From the NCBI GenBank assembly GCA_003427395.1, contig BFEA01000064.1, positions 1,461,207 to 1,499,804 on the forward strand: a stretch of DNA of 38,598 nucleotides, read 5' to 3'. The notes under the pieces are model-generated. The model had not been told where the DNA came from. It saw nothing but the letters and a program-made list of their open reading frames with translations, and searched no databases. The position numbers and the translations under genes were made by a program. Source of the stretch: Chara braunii. Its lineage: Eukaryota > Streptophyta > Charophyceae > Charales > Characeae. Below are positions 20,921 through 31,498 of this stretch, piece after piece. Each line of letters opens with the position of its first letter. Positions within the stretch are counted from its first letter, which is position 1.

Positions 20921-21889
20921 CTACGGGGAATGATCATCGTCTAATAGCTGGCTCGATCCAACTGATAGCCTCGAATTCTCGGATTCGTTCCAATGTCGTT
21001 TTTCGTTCTGCAAGAGAGTATTGGTTCGGTTTGCAATGAATGGGCGCGCTCCAGTTCGAATTTCGTGTTGGATTACTATGGACAATCTGATGTCTGTGTC
21101 TTTGACGCTAATCGCTCCCTGATACTCACATAGAATGTCGGCAATAAGGCGATGAGTTTCATCAGGCACGTACTGAGGCACGTGTAGTTCGTAAGGCTGT
21201 CCATGGATGTTAACCGTTACTTGTTTTATGCCCACTTTTCTACCGTTCCCTGGTGGGGGAGACAAAATGAATGAGTTGTCCAATCGCCAGGAGAACACCG
21301 TGGCAACCATTTGGGCGTCTTCCTCCCGGATTGCCACGTGTTCTTTCGGCGTTATGCCGTCATCAATGTTCCGCGAGCTTACGGGTTTCTCGACAATTTT
21401 GATCCCCAGTTCGTAAGGCAAAGGGTCGCTGCGCCCAAGGGGTTCCAAAGCTTCGTTCTCGGCGCCCTGTCGTAGCAATCGAACCTCCTTCTCTGCCGAA
21501 AGCAAGCAACGAGGTAGTTTCGTAATATCGCAGAAGGCTTTCTTGTCATTGTACCTTGAGAGAAGCGGGGTGGTGACCTCGTAGAGTGTCCGAGGGAGTT
21601 CCGAAGAATCGGCCATTCGAGATACTTGCACTAGCGGTTCCCCTATGATGAGAGATTGCGTCGGTTGGAGGTTTTTTTCTATAAGGACGAACGTTTTCGT
21701 TGCTTTCTGCCGGACTGGGTAGCAAGTCAGTTCATGCGCCATGTCCCGGATTACTGGGCGCGCTTTGTTCTCACTGTCAGAAGAGCTGATCGACAGTTCG
21801 GGTCTCTTTTCCCTCCGATCTATGTCGTTAAGTGGTTCTTTCCAGGTGACCACATGAAGCGGTTCCCTGATCTCGAGGGGAGTTTTCTA
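20921..21889 (-). pseudogene. pol segment between protease and RT
   Basis: A 310-codon frame (21853-20921) in the same frame as the protease, separated from it by stops near 21887 and 21855. Most of it is a linker without recognisable motifs. Its end contains VIQHEIRTGARPF at about 21085-21045, which corresponds to the Ty3 RT start (normally H-x-I-x-T ... P), after which a frameshift intervenes. Part of a single gag-pol polyprotein in the ancestor. Confidence 0.7.
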
Positions 21890-22260
21890 AGTCGTAGGTA
21901 GCGTAGTTCGGAGAGTTAAACTAATCGGGATAACATACGGTTTCTCGTCCGCATTCCGAAGGATAATTGATCGCTTCTCAAAATCAAGATTGGCTCGTAG
22001 TGTGGTGAGGGCCGACAATCCCAGAAGAACATCGTATGTATTTACGTCCAATAGTACGACGTCTCCCAAGGTGTGGACCTTCCCTAATCGGAACGCAACA
22101 TTTGTCATCCTTCCCACCACCTTGATCTTTTCCTCGTCAGCGGAGACAAGGTGATCTCCTTCTGCTAACGGGATCAGATCCTTTCTTCTTCCTGCCCGTT
22201 CCACCACCCTTAGAGAGATGGCTAGAACCGCGGCCCCTGAGTCGAATAGCGCTGTACCGA
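21887..22260 (-). pseudogene. Aspartic protease of pol
   Basis: The active-site motif ALFDSGAAV is encoded at about 22252-22226 (Asp-Ser-Gly at 22243-22235), in the frame that continues to 21887. Downstream, VLLGLSALTTLRANLDFEKRSI is the usual I/V-L-G-x ... D-F flap and closing region of Ty3 proteases. The preceding frame (22472-22260) must shift to reach the DSG motif, so the polyprotein is broken here. The fold is complete in outline. Confidence 0.85.
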
Positions 22261-22571
22261 ATTCCCAAAACTTCTATATCGCATTCTGCGGATTTCCACG
22301 GAATAGCCTTGATAGGCAAGAAATGATCGTCTTTTCGGATTAGTCCTAATCGTATCGGATTCGAGGTGTCGGGGACGTCGGGTTCATCTTCTCGGGTGGG
22401 GGCCTTTCCTTTAATGGCCGCTAGCTTGGTGAGAGCAAATCGCTTCCGGTTCGCCTTGCAATGCTGCAGCATCCGTTTGTTCGCCTATTCCGATATGGAT
22501 AACAAACGTCCGATGGGGCAGAGGGATCCGGTGATGTAATGCTCGAATAATGTTCAAGACATATATTTCTC

Positions 22572-23853
22572 CTATAACGAAAGTGGGTCCGCCAGACTCC
22601 ATCTCCCCCGGGGATGACCTCCACTCGAGTACTCACGTGGTTCGTTTGCGGGGCGGATGCTTCCAATCATTCCTAGCCTTGGGTATCCTAGTGAGATGTA
22701 TTGGTCGAGCGGAATCAGCTTCGCAACTTCCTCGGTAATGATTATCACACTCCCCCCTCTCTCTACCTCTTCCACCATTGTGCCCACCCTCCTTGGTCCG
22801 TTGGCCACAAGTGCTGCTGCCGCAGGGGCTGTCCCCATCCGAACTTGTGTCGGACGGTTGGGGCAGTCTCGGGCTATGTGGCCTGGCTGGTGACATGTGT
22901 AACACACGCCTAGATTAACTGCCACACCACCCGCAGCTGGGGCAGGGGCGGCGATGGGGCGCATCGACCTCATCAAAGATTCTATCCGGGTGTTATGCTC
23001 GCGCTGTTCCTTCTTGCTTTCCTGCATTAGGCTAACTAGCATCCTGGTCAATTCTAGTATTGCACTTGATTCACTTGGCTTAGCGGCGGTGTCCGCGGGA
23101 GGCGTAGGTGTGACCATTACGGGCAGTCCTATGGTTGTGTCCGATATCGATTTTTTAACTCCAACTTGTTCTAGATAGGTGACAAGGGCGGAAACAAAGC
23201 CCATGTTCTCAAATTTGTTTTGGAGCGCGGCTAACTTAGCCTTCGCTCCGGCCAATTCTGAGGAATCCCCTCCCTTAGCGTGGTCTTCTCCTTCTAGGAA
23301 GCTAGCGACAAACTTTCACTCCATCTCTTCCGCAACGTCCATAATTTTTTGCATAGGTGTGATTGATGGGGGAGAATTGCTTTCGCAATTTCTCCCTCAT
23401 TGTACGGTTGTGAAGCCCATCGATGAAAAAATCCCTTCCGAGTCTTCTGACATTCTCGTCTCTTTCGGATTTGACGAACAACCTGTAAAATCTACTACTA
23501 TATTCAGTGATGGATTCGAGGGGTTTCTGAACTCGATCTTTAATCATAAAGAAAGCCTATTCAGGATGGATGTAATCGAATCGGTGTAAGAAGTCCCTCT
23601 CGAAGGTCGGGAGATCTATACAAGCGTAAGTGTTGAACCAATGGTGCGCATTCCCTCCCAACCAGGTGGGGATGTTGATCCTAGCTTTGTCATTGTCGTA
23701 TTGTTGCGCACGCAGCGTAGCTAGCCATACTCCGGCCAGATGATGTGCAGGATCGAAAAGGTACAGATCGGGCGGGGCTGCAGGTGCTCGAACTCGAGGA
23801 TTAGGCACCCCGCCTTGTAGTGTGTTAGTGTTTGGCGCCAGATTGGCGTTCAT
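22572..23853 (-). pseudogene. Gag polyprotein
   Basis: Starts at ATG 23853, with a stop immediately upstream in frame. The first part (to 23557) has the retrotransposon-gag pattern WLGGNAHHWFNTY ... FERDFLHRF. After an in-frame TAG it continues (23547-23302) with ITEYSSRFYRLF. A frame change near 23300 and a TGA in the new frame (about 23319) follow. The last part (23255-22572) is a coiled-coil-like, Lys/Glu-rich linker, then a Pro/Ala stretch and one zinc knuckle CYTCHQPGHIARDC (C-x2-C-x4-H-x4-C) near 22905-22864. Normal architecture for Ty3 gag, disabled by stops. Confidence 0.88.
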
Positions 23854-23996
23854 GTTGGCAGCCTGTCATCCTGTCGATCTACTCCTAGTCACTATAGGGG
23901 TGCGTTGTGGCACCTTCCTCTACCTAGGCCGCCTTCTGTTCGCCAAATTGGCCTTTGTATCCTACCCTCTTAAGAGCCCTGAGCTTACTACGTGTC

Positions 23997-24009
23997 GGAT
24001 CTGATACCA
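23997..24009 (-). promoter_or_regulatory. Primer-binding site, initiator tRNA-Met type
   Basis: The minus strand reads TGGTATCAGATCC immediately after the 5' LTR. The plant initiator tRNA-Met 3' end would pair with TGGTATCAGAGC, so the first ten bases match and one later base differs. Position and orientation fix the element's polarity. Confidence 0.85.
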
Positions 24010-26305
24010 ACCTCACGCCCGACGTGACTTCCTAATCGGAGCGAGAGTGGGCCTGGAAGTGAGAAAAAGGGGGTGTGCCAAGGATTTTAGGAAAGTGGGG
24101 GTGGAGTTCCAAATCGAAATTGAGATCTCCTGTGACAGGTTTCAGGGGTAGAGGGTAGGCCTGGGTCGGAGTCCTGTTCCATGCTTCGGCGAGCGGAGCT
24201 ACTGCCTCCCTGGGTCCCGTCGTTTGGGTCGGACTCGTATCTGGTGTACCGCCGGGACGCTATGGCTATCTCGCTGGCTGATCACCTGCCAACGTCGAAC
24301 GCTGTAGGTCTTGGATTCCGACGCGGCCGGCCTCAGCAGCCGAAGGCTGTGTTCCCCGTCGTTCTTCTTCCGAGCGAGTTCGCCGGATGAAGCTAGACGC
24401 TTGGTAATCGTGGTCTTACAGGCACTCCGAGCATGGGGGTTGGGGCCAGTAGAGAGCGATTGCGCGCCAGGGGACGAAGGTCAAGGAGTGAAAGGGCAGG
24501 ATGCGGTGATAAGGAGGGAATTTGGCCCCGAGGATAATGATTCCGGGTTTCGCGGCGACATGACACGTGCATGAGCTAGGGCAGCCGGGAAGATGGGGGA
24601 TACGTCCCAAGGCCTGATCAATATCCCACTCGCAAATACGTTCGTTGCTTGTTGAGTACGAAAATTACAGGGGTTCCACCCTTGATCGTGTAAACAAACA
24701 CGCGTGTAAGTACTCCCGAAATTCACGATCCCTCAGGCAATCGAGATTAGTAATACGAAAGGGGATTTCGATATTCATACTACAGGTGAGGCAGAATTTC
24801 AGACATTCGGGGAGTTGGGCCGAGTACAAATCTTGCAGACACGCGTGTAAGTAACTACCTTCTTCAGTCGGGCTTACACGTGCGTGCACAAGACCTATCC
24901 ATTGGCCAGGCGGGTAAAGGTCAGTATCTCACAACCTTTACACACTTGACCCGTAAAACCGAAGGTGGTCAATCCTATCGTGAGGCAGACATCTAATCAT
25001 CTAGCATGCTCATATAGTCCATACTCAAACATAAAAACACCAAACATCCATGCATCCAACTTCAAACACACACACAAACAAAAAAGAGTCTACAATCATT
25101 TATGCATCAATTCTTCGGCCACTGGTCAGGGATTATACAAGATTCGATCGTAGGTGACCAACCAATCAGATTGTCGATTGAAAGAGAAAGAGGAGGGAAG
25201 CAAGGAAGACAATCACACATCAGTTCTCTTGAGGAGAAACAAGGGAAAAATTTGAAATGCCGATCCAAAAAGACAAGGGCGACTTGCGCTAGATACCAAA
25301 ATTACTCAGAAGAATAGAAGAGAAGCACCATCACAACACATCCCGTCTCCCCTTCTCTCTCTCTCTTCACAACATCCCGATGCGGGCAGTCCGTCGTCAC
25401 GCACCCACAGAGAGTTGTCACCCCGCTTAGCTTGAACATGCAAGCCAGGTTCGCCCGTGTGCCACAGTTCGTTGCAACCATACGTCAACCCCGCATATCC
25501 AGTACCAGTCTATCGGATCGCCCAACTCTCTACTCACCTTTTGACTCTTGCTCGTTAGTCGATCCTCTCGACTGCACTAACTACAAAATTCATAGAGAGG
25601 GAACTAATCACACTTGCAAAATTTATAGCATGTGCATTTGCGCGAGATTCCCAGGACTGTGCCTGAGTGGGAAGGAAGGAGGAGGTAGGAAGTGCCTACG
25701 ACTACATGGCCAGGCCGTGCCGCGGGGGACGTAGCCGCATTCCACGCGTCGATCCGATCATGCAATCGTTCGTGCCACTAGGACAAGGAAAAGGTATGCG
25801 AGCGCAGGGGTGCAACGAAGATATCAAGAAAGAGAAGATTACAATTACAATCGCGCCCGTCAAGAAAAGAATTACAGCTATACGTAAGATTAAGGCGCGA
25901 AAAAGTCAGAGCACAGGTCCTGACGCGGCAAAGCGTGTGCAAGCAAGAAGTGTCGTGCAGCAAAATTGCGATGCACCCAAATTCCTAGTCTAAATCCTAA
26001 TCGCAAAAAGAAATTCCGAGAGTGCCGCGGGGACTTCGACCATAGTTAAAATTCAAAATTGTTCTCCCGCGCGTTAATCGCGCCAAAATTCCCGCTTCCC
26101 ACAACGAAACAAGAAAGGAGCTATGGCAACAGTTATCCTTCATGCTCGCTGAGGCGCGATCACTACCAACCGTCGGGGGACCATACCAGCCTCAATTCCG
26201 AAAAAAAAACGAGGACATCCATGCAATTCGACGGGCCCCTCCGAATCATCCCCCGAAGTAGCCCTACACAGAAAGTCGCTCGATTGCAGAAAAGAGTTTG
26301 TCACA
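24010..26305 (-). repeat. 5' LTR of the Ty3 element (about 2296 bp)
   Basis: Begins on the minus strand TGTGACAAACTC at 26305 and ends next to the PBS at 24010. The final bases (GGCGTGAGG) align with GGCCTGAGG of the other LTR. It carries an extra segment at about 24098-24175 missing from the 3' LTR, and a shorter (TC)n run at about 25355-25367. No promoter motif could be assigned with confidence. Confidence 0.88.
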
Positions 26306-26665
26306 TGTAGGGTTGGCCTCCACCCATTCAAGCCGCTGGAGATACCAACACCATAGCACAGGCTATGGCCGGCCATATAGTCACACGTGACTTGTAGGAT
26401 ATCTCCATCTCCATAGCTCCACGCTCGTGTGAACAGGCACTACAGGCCGGTAGGAACGACACACTTGGCACTTTGAGAATGTAGTGGTGCATATGTATGT
26501 TTAGGAGGGAGGGGGGCTGTAGGGTTGACCTCATCCCATTCAAGCAGCTGGAGGTACCAACACCATAGCACAGGCTATGGTCGGCCATACAGTCACAAGC
26601 GACTTGTAGGGTATCTCCATCTCCATAGCTCTCATTCCCGGCTTTAGGAACGACACACTTTGGTG
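26306..26665. repeat. About 210-bp tandem repeat, right flank of Ty3 element
   Basis: Starts TGTAGGGTTGGCCTCCACCC, the continuation of the unit cut at 12451. A complete unit runs to about 26517 and a third, internally shortened one to about 26665. The units contain CACCATAGCACAGGCTATGG, GTATCTCCATCTCCATAGCT and GGAACGACACACTT. The frames across it are artefacts of the repeat. Confidence 0.85.
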
Positions 26666-27120
26666 ATTCCTTTCCCAATTGAAACGAATTGTTTTTTTCT
26701 TTTTTTTCTTTCCCTCGTACTCTTTACTGTTTGTTTAAACAATGGGTTGTGCTCCACGGACCTACTGTGAGAATTTCCCCAAAGTCTAGGTAAGTGCAGC
26801 GCTCTGTCCGTAAGAATTTGTGGGGCTCCACCTATGGGACTCTCACGAAAACAGCACCTTGCAGCAGGGGCAAATCGTGTTCTTTCATTTCCACGGAGGC
26901 AGAATTGTGTCCAGGTACATTGAGCTGTTTCTTTTGGGAATTCTTGCAAAAGATACGATAACCCCAATTCTGCAGCGGAACACGGCAAACTGAGAAGAAC
27001 TTCACTTTGGCAAAAAAGAAGAAGAAAAAAATTCATTTTTGGAGCAAAACAAGCCGGAGTTTCCGAAAGGGTAAAAATGTAGAAAGGCTGTGTGCGTGGA
27101 GCCCAAAACTCTTCGTGGGA
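26666..27120. other. No recognised gene
   Basis: T/C-rich and mixed sequence with short frames lacking domains. A minus-strand frame 27147-26644 (167 codons) is not protein-like in composition and runs into the tandem repeat. Confidence 0.4.
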
Positions 27121-27124
27121 CTTC

Positions 27125-27400
27125 CCCCAAGTGGTAGAGTGGAGCACAACCCTATGGATTTTTTGGTGACTTTTTGCGGCGTCCCCCTTCCTGTGGCAGC
27201 CTCACAGCTGGAATCCCCTCAATCCTATGCCAAGGGGGGAGGACTGACTAGCCAAGAGGATTGAATCAAGCTCCTTTTCTCTTTTTTTTTTTTTTGGATC
27301 AAGCTCCAGTGAAGCACAACCCTATCTTTTTTCTTTTTGACTTTTTGGGGCATCCCACTTCCTGTGGCAGCCTCACATGTAGAATCTCCTCCGTCCTATG
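27125..27400. repeat. Diverged tandem duplication
   Basis: GCACAACCCTAT ... GACTTTTTG ... CTTCCTGTGGCAGCCTCACA ... TCCTATGCC occurs at about 27146-27231 and again at about 27314-27400, about 168 bp apart, separated by a poly-T run. Confidence 0.75.
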
Positions 27401-27404
27401 CCCA

Positions 27405-27842
27405 GGGGCGACGTCCCACTTAGATCAAGCTCCTGAATCTGGTCGTGTTTGAAGCACAGATACAGAAAAGGAGTTCAATCAACTTCAATCACAATCTTCT
27501 GCACCTTACCGCAAACCCATCCAGATTCAGGTGTTCAATCCAATCCTCTTTGCTAGTGGGACCTTGCCCCAGGGCCCGAGGTTCACTAGCAAAGAGGATT
27601 GGATCGAGCTCCTGAATCTGGTCGTGTTTTACGCACAGATGCAGAAAAGCAGTTCAATCTCAATTTTCTGCACCTTTCCACAAACCCATCCAGATGCAGG
27701 CATTCACTCCAATCCTCTTTCCTAGTTGGACCTCGCCCCAGGGCCCAAGTCCCACCTGAACTGATTAACAAATATCGGCCGAGGACATCCAATGTGGACG
27801 GCCAGTTTCGCTTATTGATCCCTGCCAGTGGGACCTCTGCCC
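27405..27842. mobile_element. Three concatenated fold-back MITEs
   Basis: Units at about 27405-27570, 27572-27739 and 27741-27842 each start GGGGC/GGGCCC with GTCCCAC or GTTCAC and end GTGGGACC-type followed by GCCCC/GCCCT. Successive units are separated by a single A. Each unit folds back on itself: CTGAATCTGGTCGTG against its partner CCCATCCAGATTCAGG. The same family forms a dimer at 36942-37277 and half-units at about 8850 and 31260. Confidence 0.75.
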
Positions 27843-27939
27843 TGCACATGATGAGAGACTCCTCAGAGAATGGAGGACCCCACTGCTACTCATATAGGTG
27901 ACCAGGGGTGAGGTCCCACTAGTGGGCAATGGGCATTTA

Positions 27940-28396
27940 GGGGCTTGTTCGACAGTCCTCGGGCGCGTAAAGTCCCCGAGGAATTGTTCGTTCCACTTAT
28001 CCTCGGAGTTGCAGTCGGAAAAAAAAAAAGTGAAAACACTCCGAAGGAAATTCCTCGGGCTCCGAGGATTCCCCAGCCATCTCTCCCTTTTGCCAGAGGG
28101 ACCTCACGAGGTCCCTTGGGCAAAAGGAATCCGCATTTCACAGAGAGGAGCGGGCACACGCATAGAGAGACGTTACAACCGAGAATCTGGATCGTGGCGG
28201 CACCCTATTGGCTGAAGGCCTTAAGCACATTTGTTTTGTTTTTTTTTCCGTTTTTCTTTTCTGACATCGCTCCAAGGAAACGTCCTCGGGCGACGTCCCC
28301 GAGGACAGGTGGAACGAAGGGCCCAAATTTCCTTTTGACTGAAAGGAATTTTTCCTCGGGCTCCGAGGACGCCCCGAGGAGTGTCGAACGAGCCCC
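27940..28396. mobile_element. Harbinger-type MITE, TSD TTA (457 bp)
   Basis: The left end is GGGGCTTGTTCGACAGTCCT. The right end, reverse-complemented, is GGGGCTCGTTCGACACTCCT. TTA flanks both sides (27937-27939 and 28397-28399). Subterminal inverted similarity extends over 100 bp (TTCGTTCCACTTATCCTCGG against its partner at about 28285-28318). An internal perfect palindrome GGGACCTCACGAGGTCCC lies at about 28099-28116. No transposase, so it needs one in trans. Confidence 0.88.
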
Positions 28397-28559
28397 TTAG
28401 TCCTTTTTTTTCTTAGGGGTCATTCAGTCTTCCTTAAGGTTTCTCAACGTCGGCATGGTGTGGCCGTTTGCCGTTGGCCCGCTGATGCTCAGATATGAGG
28501 CAGAGGCAGGAACAAATTAACACGGGGTGTTTACCCTGCGAACAATGCAGTAGCTGTTT

Positions 28560-28747
28560 GTGAAAGGCTATCAAGTACGACTATCATTGTTTCAAGCTCT
28601 ATAAAATGTATGATGGGACGCTGGATGGACCCACTTTCCAGCAAGTGCTGCTCCGGAGCCATCCAAAATGGGGTCTGCTAATGGGGGATGCTCCTATCAC
28701 CTCTATTAGCATGAGCCACGACAGGGCGATGTTTTCCAAAAAAAGCC
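28560..28747 (+). repeat. SINE family 1 copy
   Basis: A plus-strand copy with GGGACGCTGGATGGACCCAC, TTTCCAGCAAGTGCTGCTCC, GGGGATGCTCCTATCA and GGGCGATGTTTTCC, followed by a short A run. Its 5' limit is unclear and no target duplication was found. Confidence 0.6.
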
Positions 28748-28755
28748 ATGGACAA

Positions 28756-28812
28756 CCACCATCTCCTCTTCCTCTTCCTCTTCCTCTTCCTCTTCTGCTT
28801 CTTCTTCTTTGT
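28756..28812. repeat. (CTCTTC)n simple repeat
   Basis: An imperfect hexamer run CTCTTCCTCTTC... grading into CTTCTTCTT. Translations are low-complexity. Confidence 0.9.
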
Positions 28813-29135
28813 TAAACCCCAAATACACGGCGGCCCCCAGCCTTGCAGTCCGAAACGTGTCGACCACAAGAAAACGTGGCCGAAACGTCAAACGCGAATG
28901 CTGGGCCCGCTGTTGATAAATTCGATTGGCGGCCCCGTTTCATTTCGTGCCTCCGGAATTTGAGGTGTCAGACCCGCGACCCAGGTGCCCATGTTCTGGT
29001 GGTTTACCCACCATTTCACTTGTGTTTTTTTTTCTCCCTCCCCTTTTCTTTTGGTCTCTTTCTCCAACAGTTCTTTAGTTCCCACCCGCCTAGTAAGTTG
29101 ATGAAGCTACCTTCCAAGGCTCACGACCCTGAAAT

Positions 29136-29325
29136 TGCCCCTTTTCTTTTTTTTTTTTTCTTTTTTTTTCCTTTTTTTTTTTTTTTGCAAGGAAAGCCCT
29201 TGTGTAAACCCTCTATCCAGGCGGTGGTAAGAGAACCGTCAGGATTGAGGGTTTCTCTGTCGGGCTGCTCCATCTATTGGTGGGGAGCAGCACCTGCTGG
29301 AAACCGGGTCCAGCGTCCCATTGAT
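29136..29325 (-). repeat. SINE family 1 copy
   Basis: Minus-strand copy: a T-rich run at 29140-29186 is the tail, then variable sequence, and then the complement of GGGACGCTGGACCCGGTTTC, CAGCAGGTGCTGCTCCCC and ACCAATAGATGGAGC at 29268-29320. This last block is almost identical to the 6661-6847 copy. Confidence 0.65.
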
Positions 29326-30420
29326 ACATCTTATAAGGCAGAGATTGCTTGTTTGTTGTTTTCCTAGGGCTGTGGTCTTTTCTCTTCTCAGACCCGGGTC
29401 TCCATTGTCCCTCAGAACTGCTACTGACACCCTTCCCTCCTTAGAGCACCCCTTGCCCTTTCTCAAAGTGGCCTGCAGCGTTCTCCACCTGGCCAGTCTC
29501 AAATCGAAATGCTTCTGCCACGTTCTCCACCTGGCCAGTCCCGAATCGAAATGCTCTTACCACGTACACCAGCAAGAGCACTATGGAGGTTCTGTGAACC
29601 GGTGTGACGCAGTAACCATCAAAGCAACATATATTAGACAAAAAAAAAAAAAAAAAGGCGGGACTCCGCATGTTTTGAAACCCTTAAGGCAAAAAAAACT
29701 GCCGCCAGCAGAGAAACTATGCGCCAACTCGAAATGAGCGATTTCGGTCCAAGAGTATCCGTTGGGCATTTTCTTTCTTTTTTGGTTTTCCCCTCTGACA
29801 CCACGGCCGACCCCTGTAAATGTGACACCACGGCAGTTGGGCATTTTCTGTTTTTTTGGTTTTCCCCTCTGACAACGCAGCTGACCCCTGTAAATAAATA
29901 TGACACCCGGTCTGACACCACGGCCGTCGGTACTTCCGTTGCCTTTTTTAACTCGGCGCTGTTTTCATTGCAGACGCATGTTTTTTTTGCCCATTCGATA
30001 CCCAAAGGTGACACGAACGTTCTTACCCCAAAAGAAAAGCAACATATTGCAAACAGACAAACAGTCTGTGACTCCGTACCATGCGTGGACATTCAGACAG
30101 GATGACAGAAAGCAAGAGCACAGAGGAAAAAGTAGCCCCCGAGCGCAATCATGGCTCGTTGGATATTCAATAAGCACTTGCAATGATTCAAAGTGGACGC
30201 AGAGCGCCGCGCGCCGTAAACTGGGAAGCCCAGACTGGTGACAAAAAGGCGTAATCATGGTGTCTTAAGTAATCCATGCCAGCGTGACCTCGGCCCCAGA
30301 AACAAGTGGCGGGCCCAGTGCGAAAAGAAAAACGGGGAAAAAGGAAAAGAGTGGGGACCAGTGCAACCTGGCCAAGGGTTTCAATAGCTGGACTGAATTC
30401 TTTGCACCACCCGGCTTAGC
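29326..30420. other. No gene; short tandem duplications
   Basis: Contains a 47-bp duplication (CGTTCTCCACCTGGCCAGTC at about 29480 and 29522) and a roughly 75-bp duplication (TTTTGGTTTTCCCCTCTGAC at about 29777 and 29853, each followed by GACCCCTGTAAAT). Open frames of 113-152 codons cross these duplications and show no domain. Confidence 0.6.
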
Positions 30421-30508
30421 TTTGTTCATTACAAAAGCAAGGGCCCGTAGCTTTGTTCATTACAAAAGCAAGGGCCCGTAGCTTTGTTCATTACAAAATC
30501 CAGTGAAC
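30417..30508. repeat. 31-bp tandem repeat, nearly three copies
   Basis: TTAGCTTTGTTCATTACAAA, AGCAAGGGCCCG, then TAGCTTTGTTCATTAC again: two full units and most of a third with period 31 and almost no divergence, implying recent expansion. Confidence 0.9.
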
Positions 30509-30619
30509 CGGCCCCGATCCCCTCACAAAAAAATTGACAAAAGGGTACTACGTGATCTCACTAAATCCGCGAGGCATCACCGTCCAGGCCCAAAAACAAC
30601 ACCACTGTCTATCTTTACT

Positions 30620-30782
30620 TTTGCTTGTGTGTGTGTGTGTGTGTGTTAAATTTGGACCGCTTCTCTATTTGCATGTGTCATCCGTGCATTTTTTTTTTTA
30701 CTTTTTTTTTTTTGGAGCCAGTGTGTGTGTGTGTGCGTGTTTAATATGGACCGCTTTCTTTATTTATGTGTGTCATCCGTGC

Positions 30783-30859
<77 letters not shown>

Positions 30860-31045
30860 AACCAGATCAACGGTAGTTCGTGTCTATTTGCATGTGTCAT
30901 CCGTGCATTTATTTTTTTATTTTTTTTTTGAGCCAGTGTGTGTGTGTGTGTGTTTAATTTGGACCGCTTTCTTTATTTATGTGTGTCATCCGTGCGTTTT
31001 TTTTTTTTTTTTTTTTTTTGGAACCAGATCAACGGTAGTTCGGGT
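30620..31045. repeat. Composite satellite of (TG)n, unique block and poly-T
   Basis: Repeated module: (TG)n, TTAATTTGGACCGCTTTCT, TATTTATGTGTGTCATCCGT, GC, then poly-T of variable length, with GAACCAGATCAACGGTAG after two of the modules. TCATCCGTGC occurs four times (about 30678, 30772, 30897, 30987). One poly-T reaches about 72 bases (30787-30858). Confidence 0.88.
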
Positions 31046-31110
31046 TGTTCCCTAGGCACGCACCATGTTAGACAAGGCACTTCCCTACTGAGCTAGCTCC
31101 TGAGTTTTCA
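31020..31110 (-). repeat. tRNA-like sequence, possible SINE head
   Basis: The minus strand has GGAGCTAGCTCAGTAGGGAA, an A-box-like D-arm, followed by an anticodon-arm-like region. No good B box follows. It could be a tRNA-derived SINE head or a tRNA pseudogene. Confidence 0.35.
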
Positions 31111-31498
31111 TCCTTGCGTTTCCAATCGTAAGGAAAGAATTGAAATTCTTTGGTTCTGGCTGCCTATGATGCAAGCTATCTTGATTTTTACTCTTTTTTT
31201 TTTCAGTTATTTTTCGCGGTCAAGAAAGAAGAATTAGGGCCAGTGTGACCTGGGCCGGGGTCCCACTAGCAAAGGGGATAGGATAGAAAGTTAGAAACTC
31301 TGAATCTGCCTATGTTTTATGCAGAGATACACCAAGACTTTCAAGTGTCCGGTTTTTGTGAGAAAACTGCATCTCGCCACAATCCAGTTGAACAGGGGAA
31401 AAAAAAAAAAAAAAAAAATTCTGGTCCCTTCCACTCTCTACTTTTAAATTCGCACTTTTGACAAGACCATCTCAACAGAGTGGTCTCTTAAAGTCAAA

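Larger units (their letters stand above)
19301..21060 (-). pseudogene. Reverse transcriptase, interrupted
   Basis: Upstream part: the FSKFDIRHGFHHILV motif, with the first catalytic Asp at 20774-20772. Downstream part (19674-19415): PMGICNAPTTFQRA, then YMDNILVY in place of Y-x-D-D, so the last catalytic Asp (codon 19516-19514) is Asn by a single G-to-A change. Between the two parts sits a 1025-bp hAT-like insertion (19663-20687). Removing the insert plus one copy of its 8-bp duplication puts the two halves back in one frame at the expected motif spacing. Further frameshifts lie upstream near 20870-21000. The enzyme would be inactive even without the insertion. Confidence 0.9.
12452..26305 (-). 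mobile_element. Ty3/gypsy LTR retrotransposon, decayed, with extra 3' ORF
   Basis: This 13.85-kb element reads right to left. In order on the minus strand: 5' LTR (26305-24010), PBS, gag, protease, RT, RNase H, integrase, an additional ORF, a 640-bp untranslated stretch and the 3' LTR (14669-12452). The RT - RNase H - integrase order is diagnostic of Ty3/gypsy. LTR termini are TGTGAC...GTCACA. By eye, LTR copies differ at roughly 8% in a 215-base sample, mostly transitions. All domains carry stops or frameshifts. RT is additionally split by a 1025-bp hAT-like insertion. There is no chromodomain after integrase. The element sits inside a tandem repeat of about 200 bp, and its flanks (GCTGT / TGTAG) share only TGT. 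Confidence 0.93.

Noticed and set aside
26328-26678. 116-codon minus-strand frame with internal repetition
   Set aside because: Created by the tandem repeat of about 210 bp flanking the retrotransposon. No protein signature.
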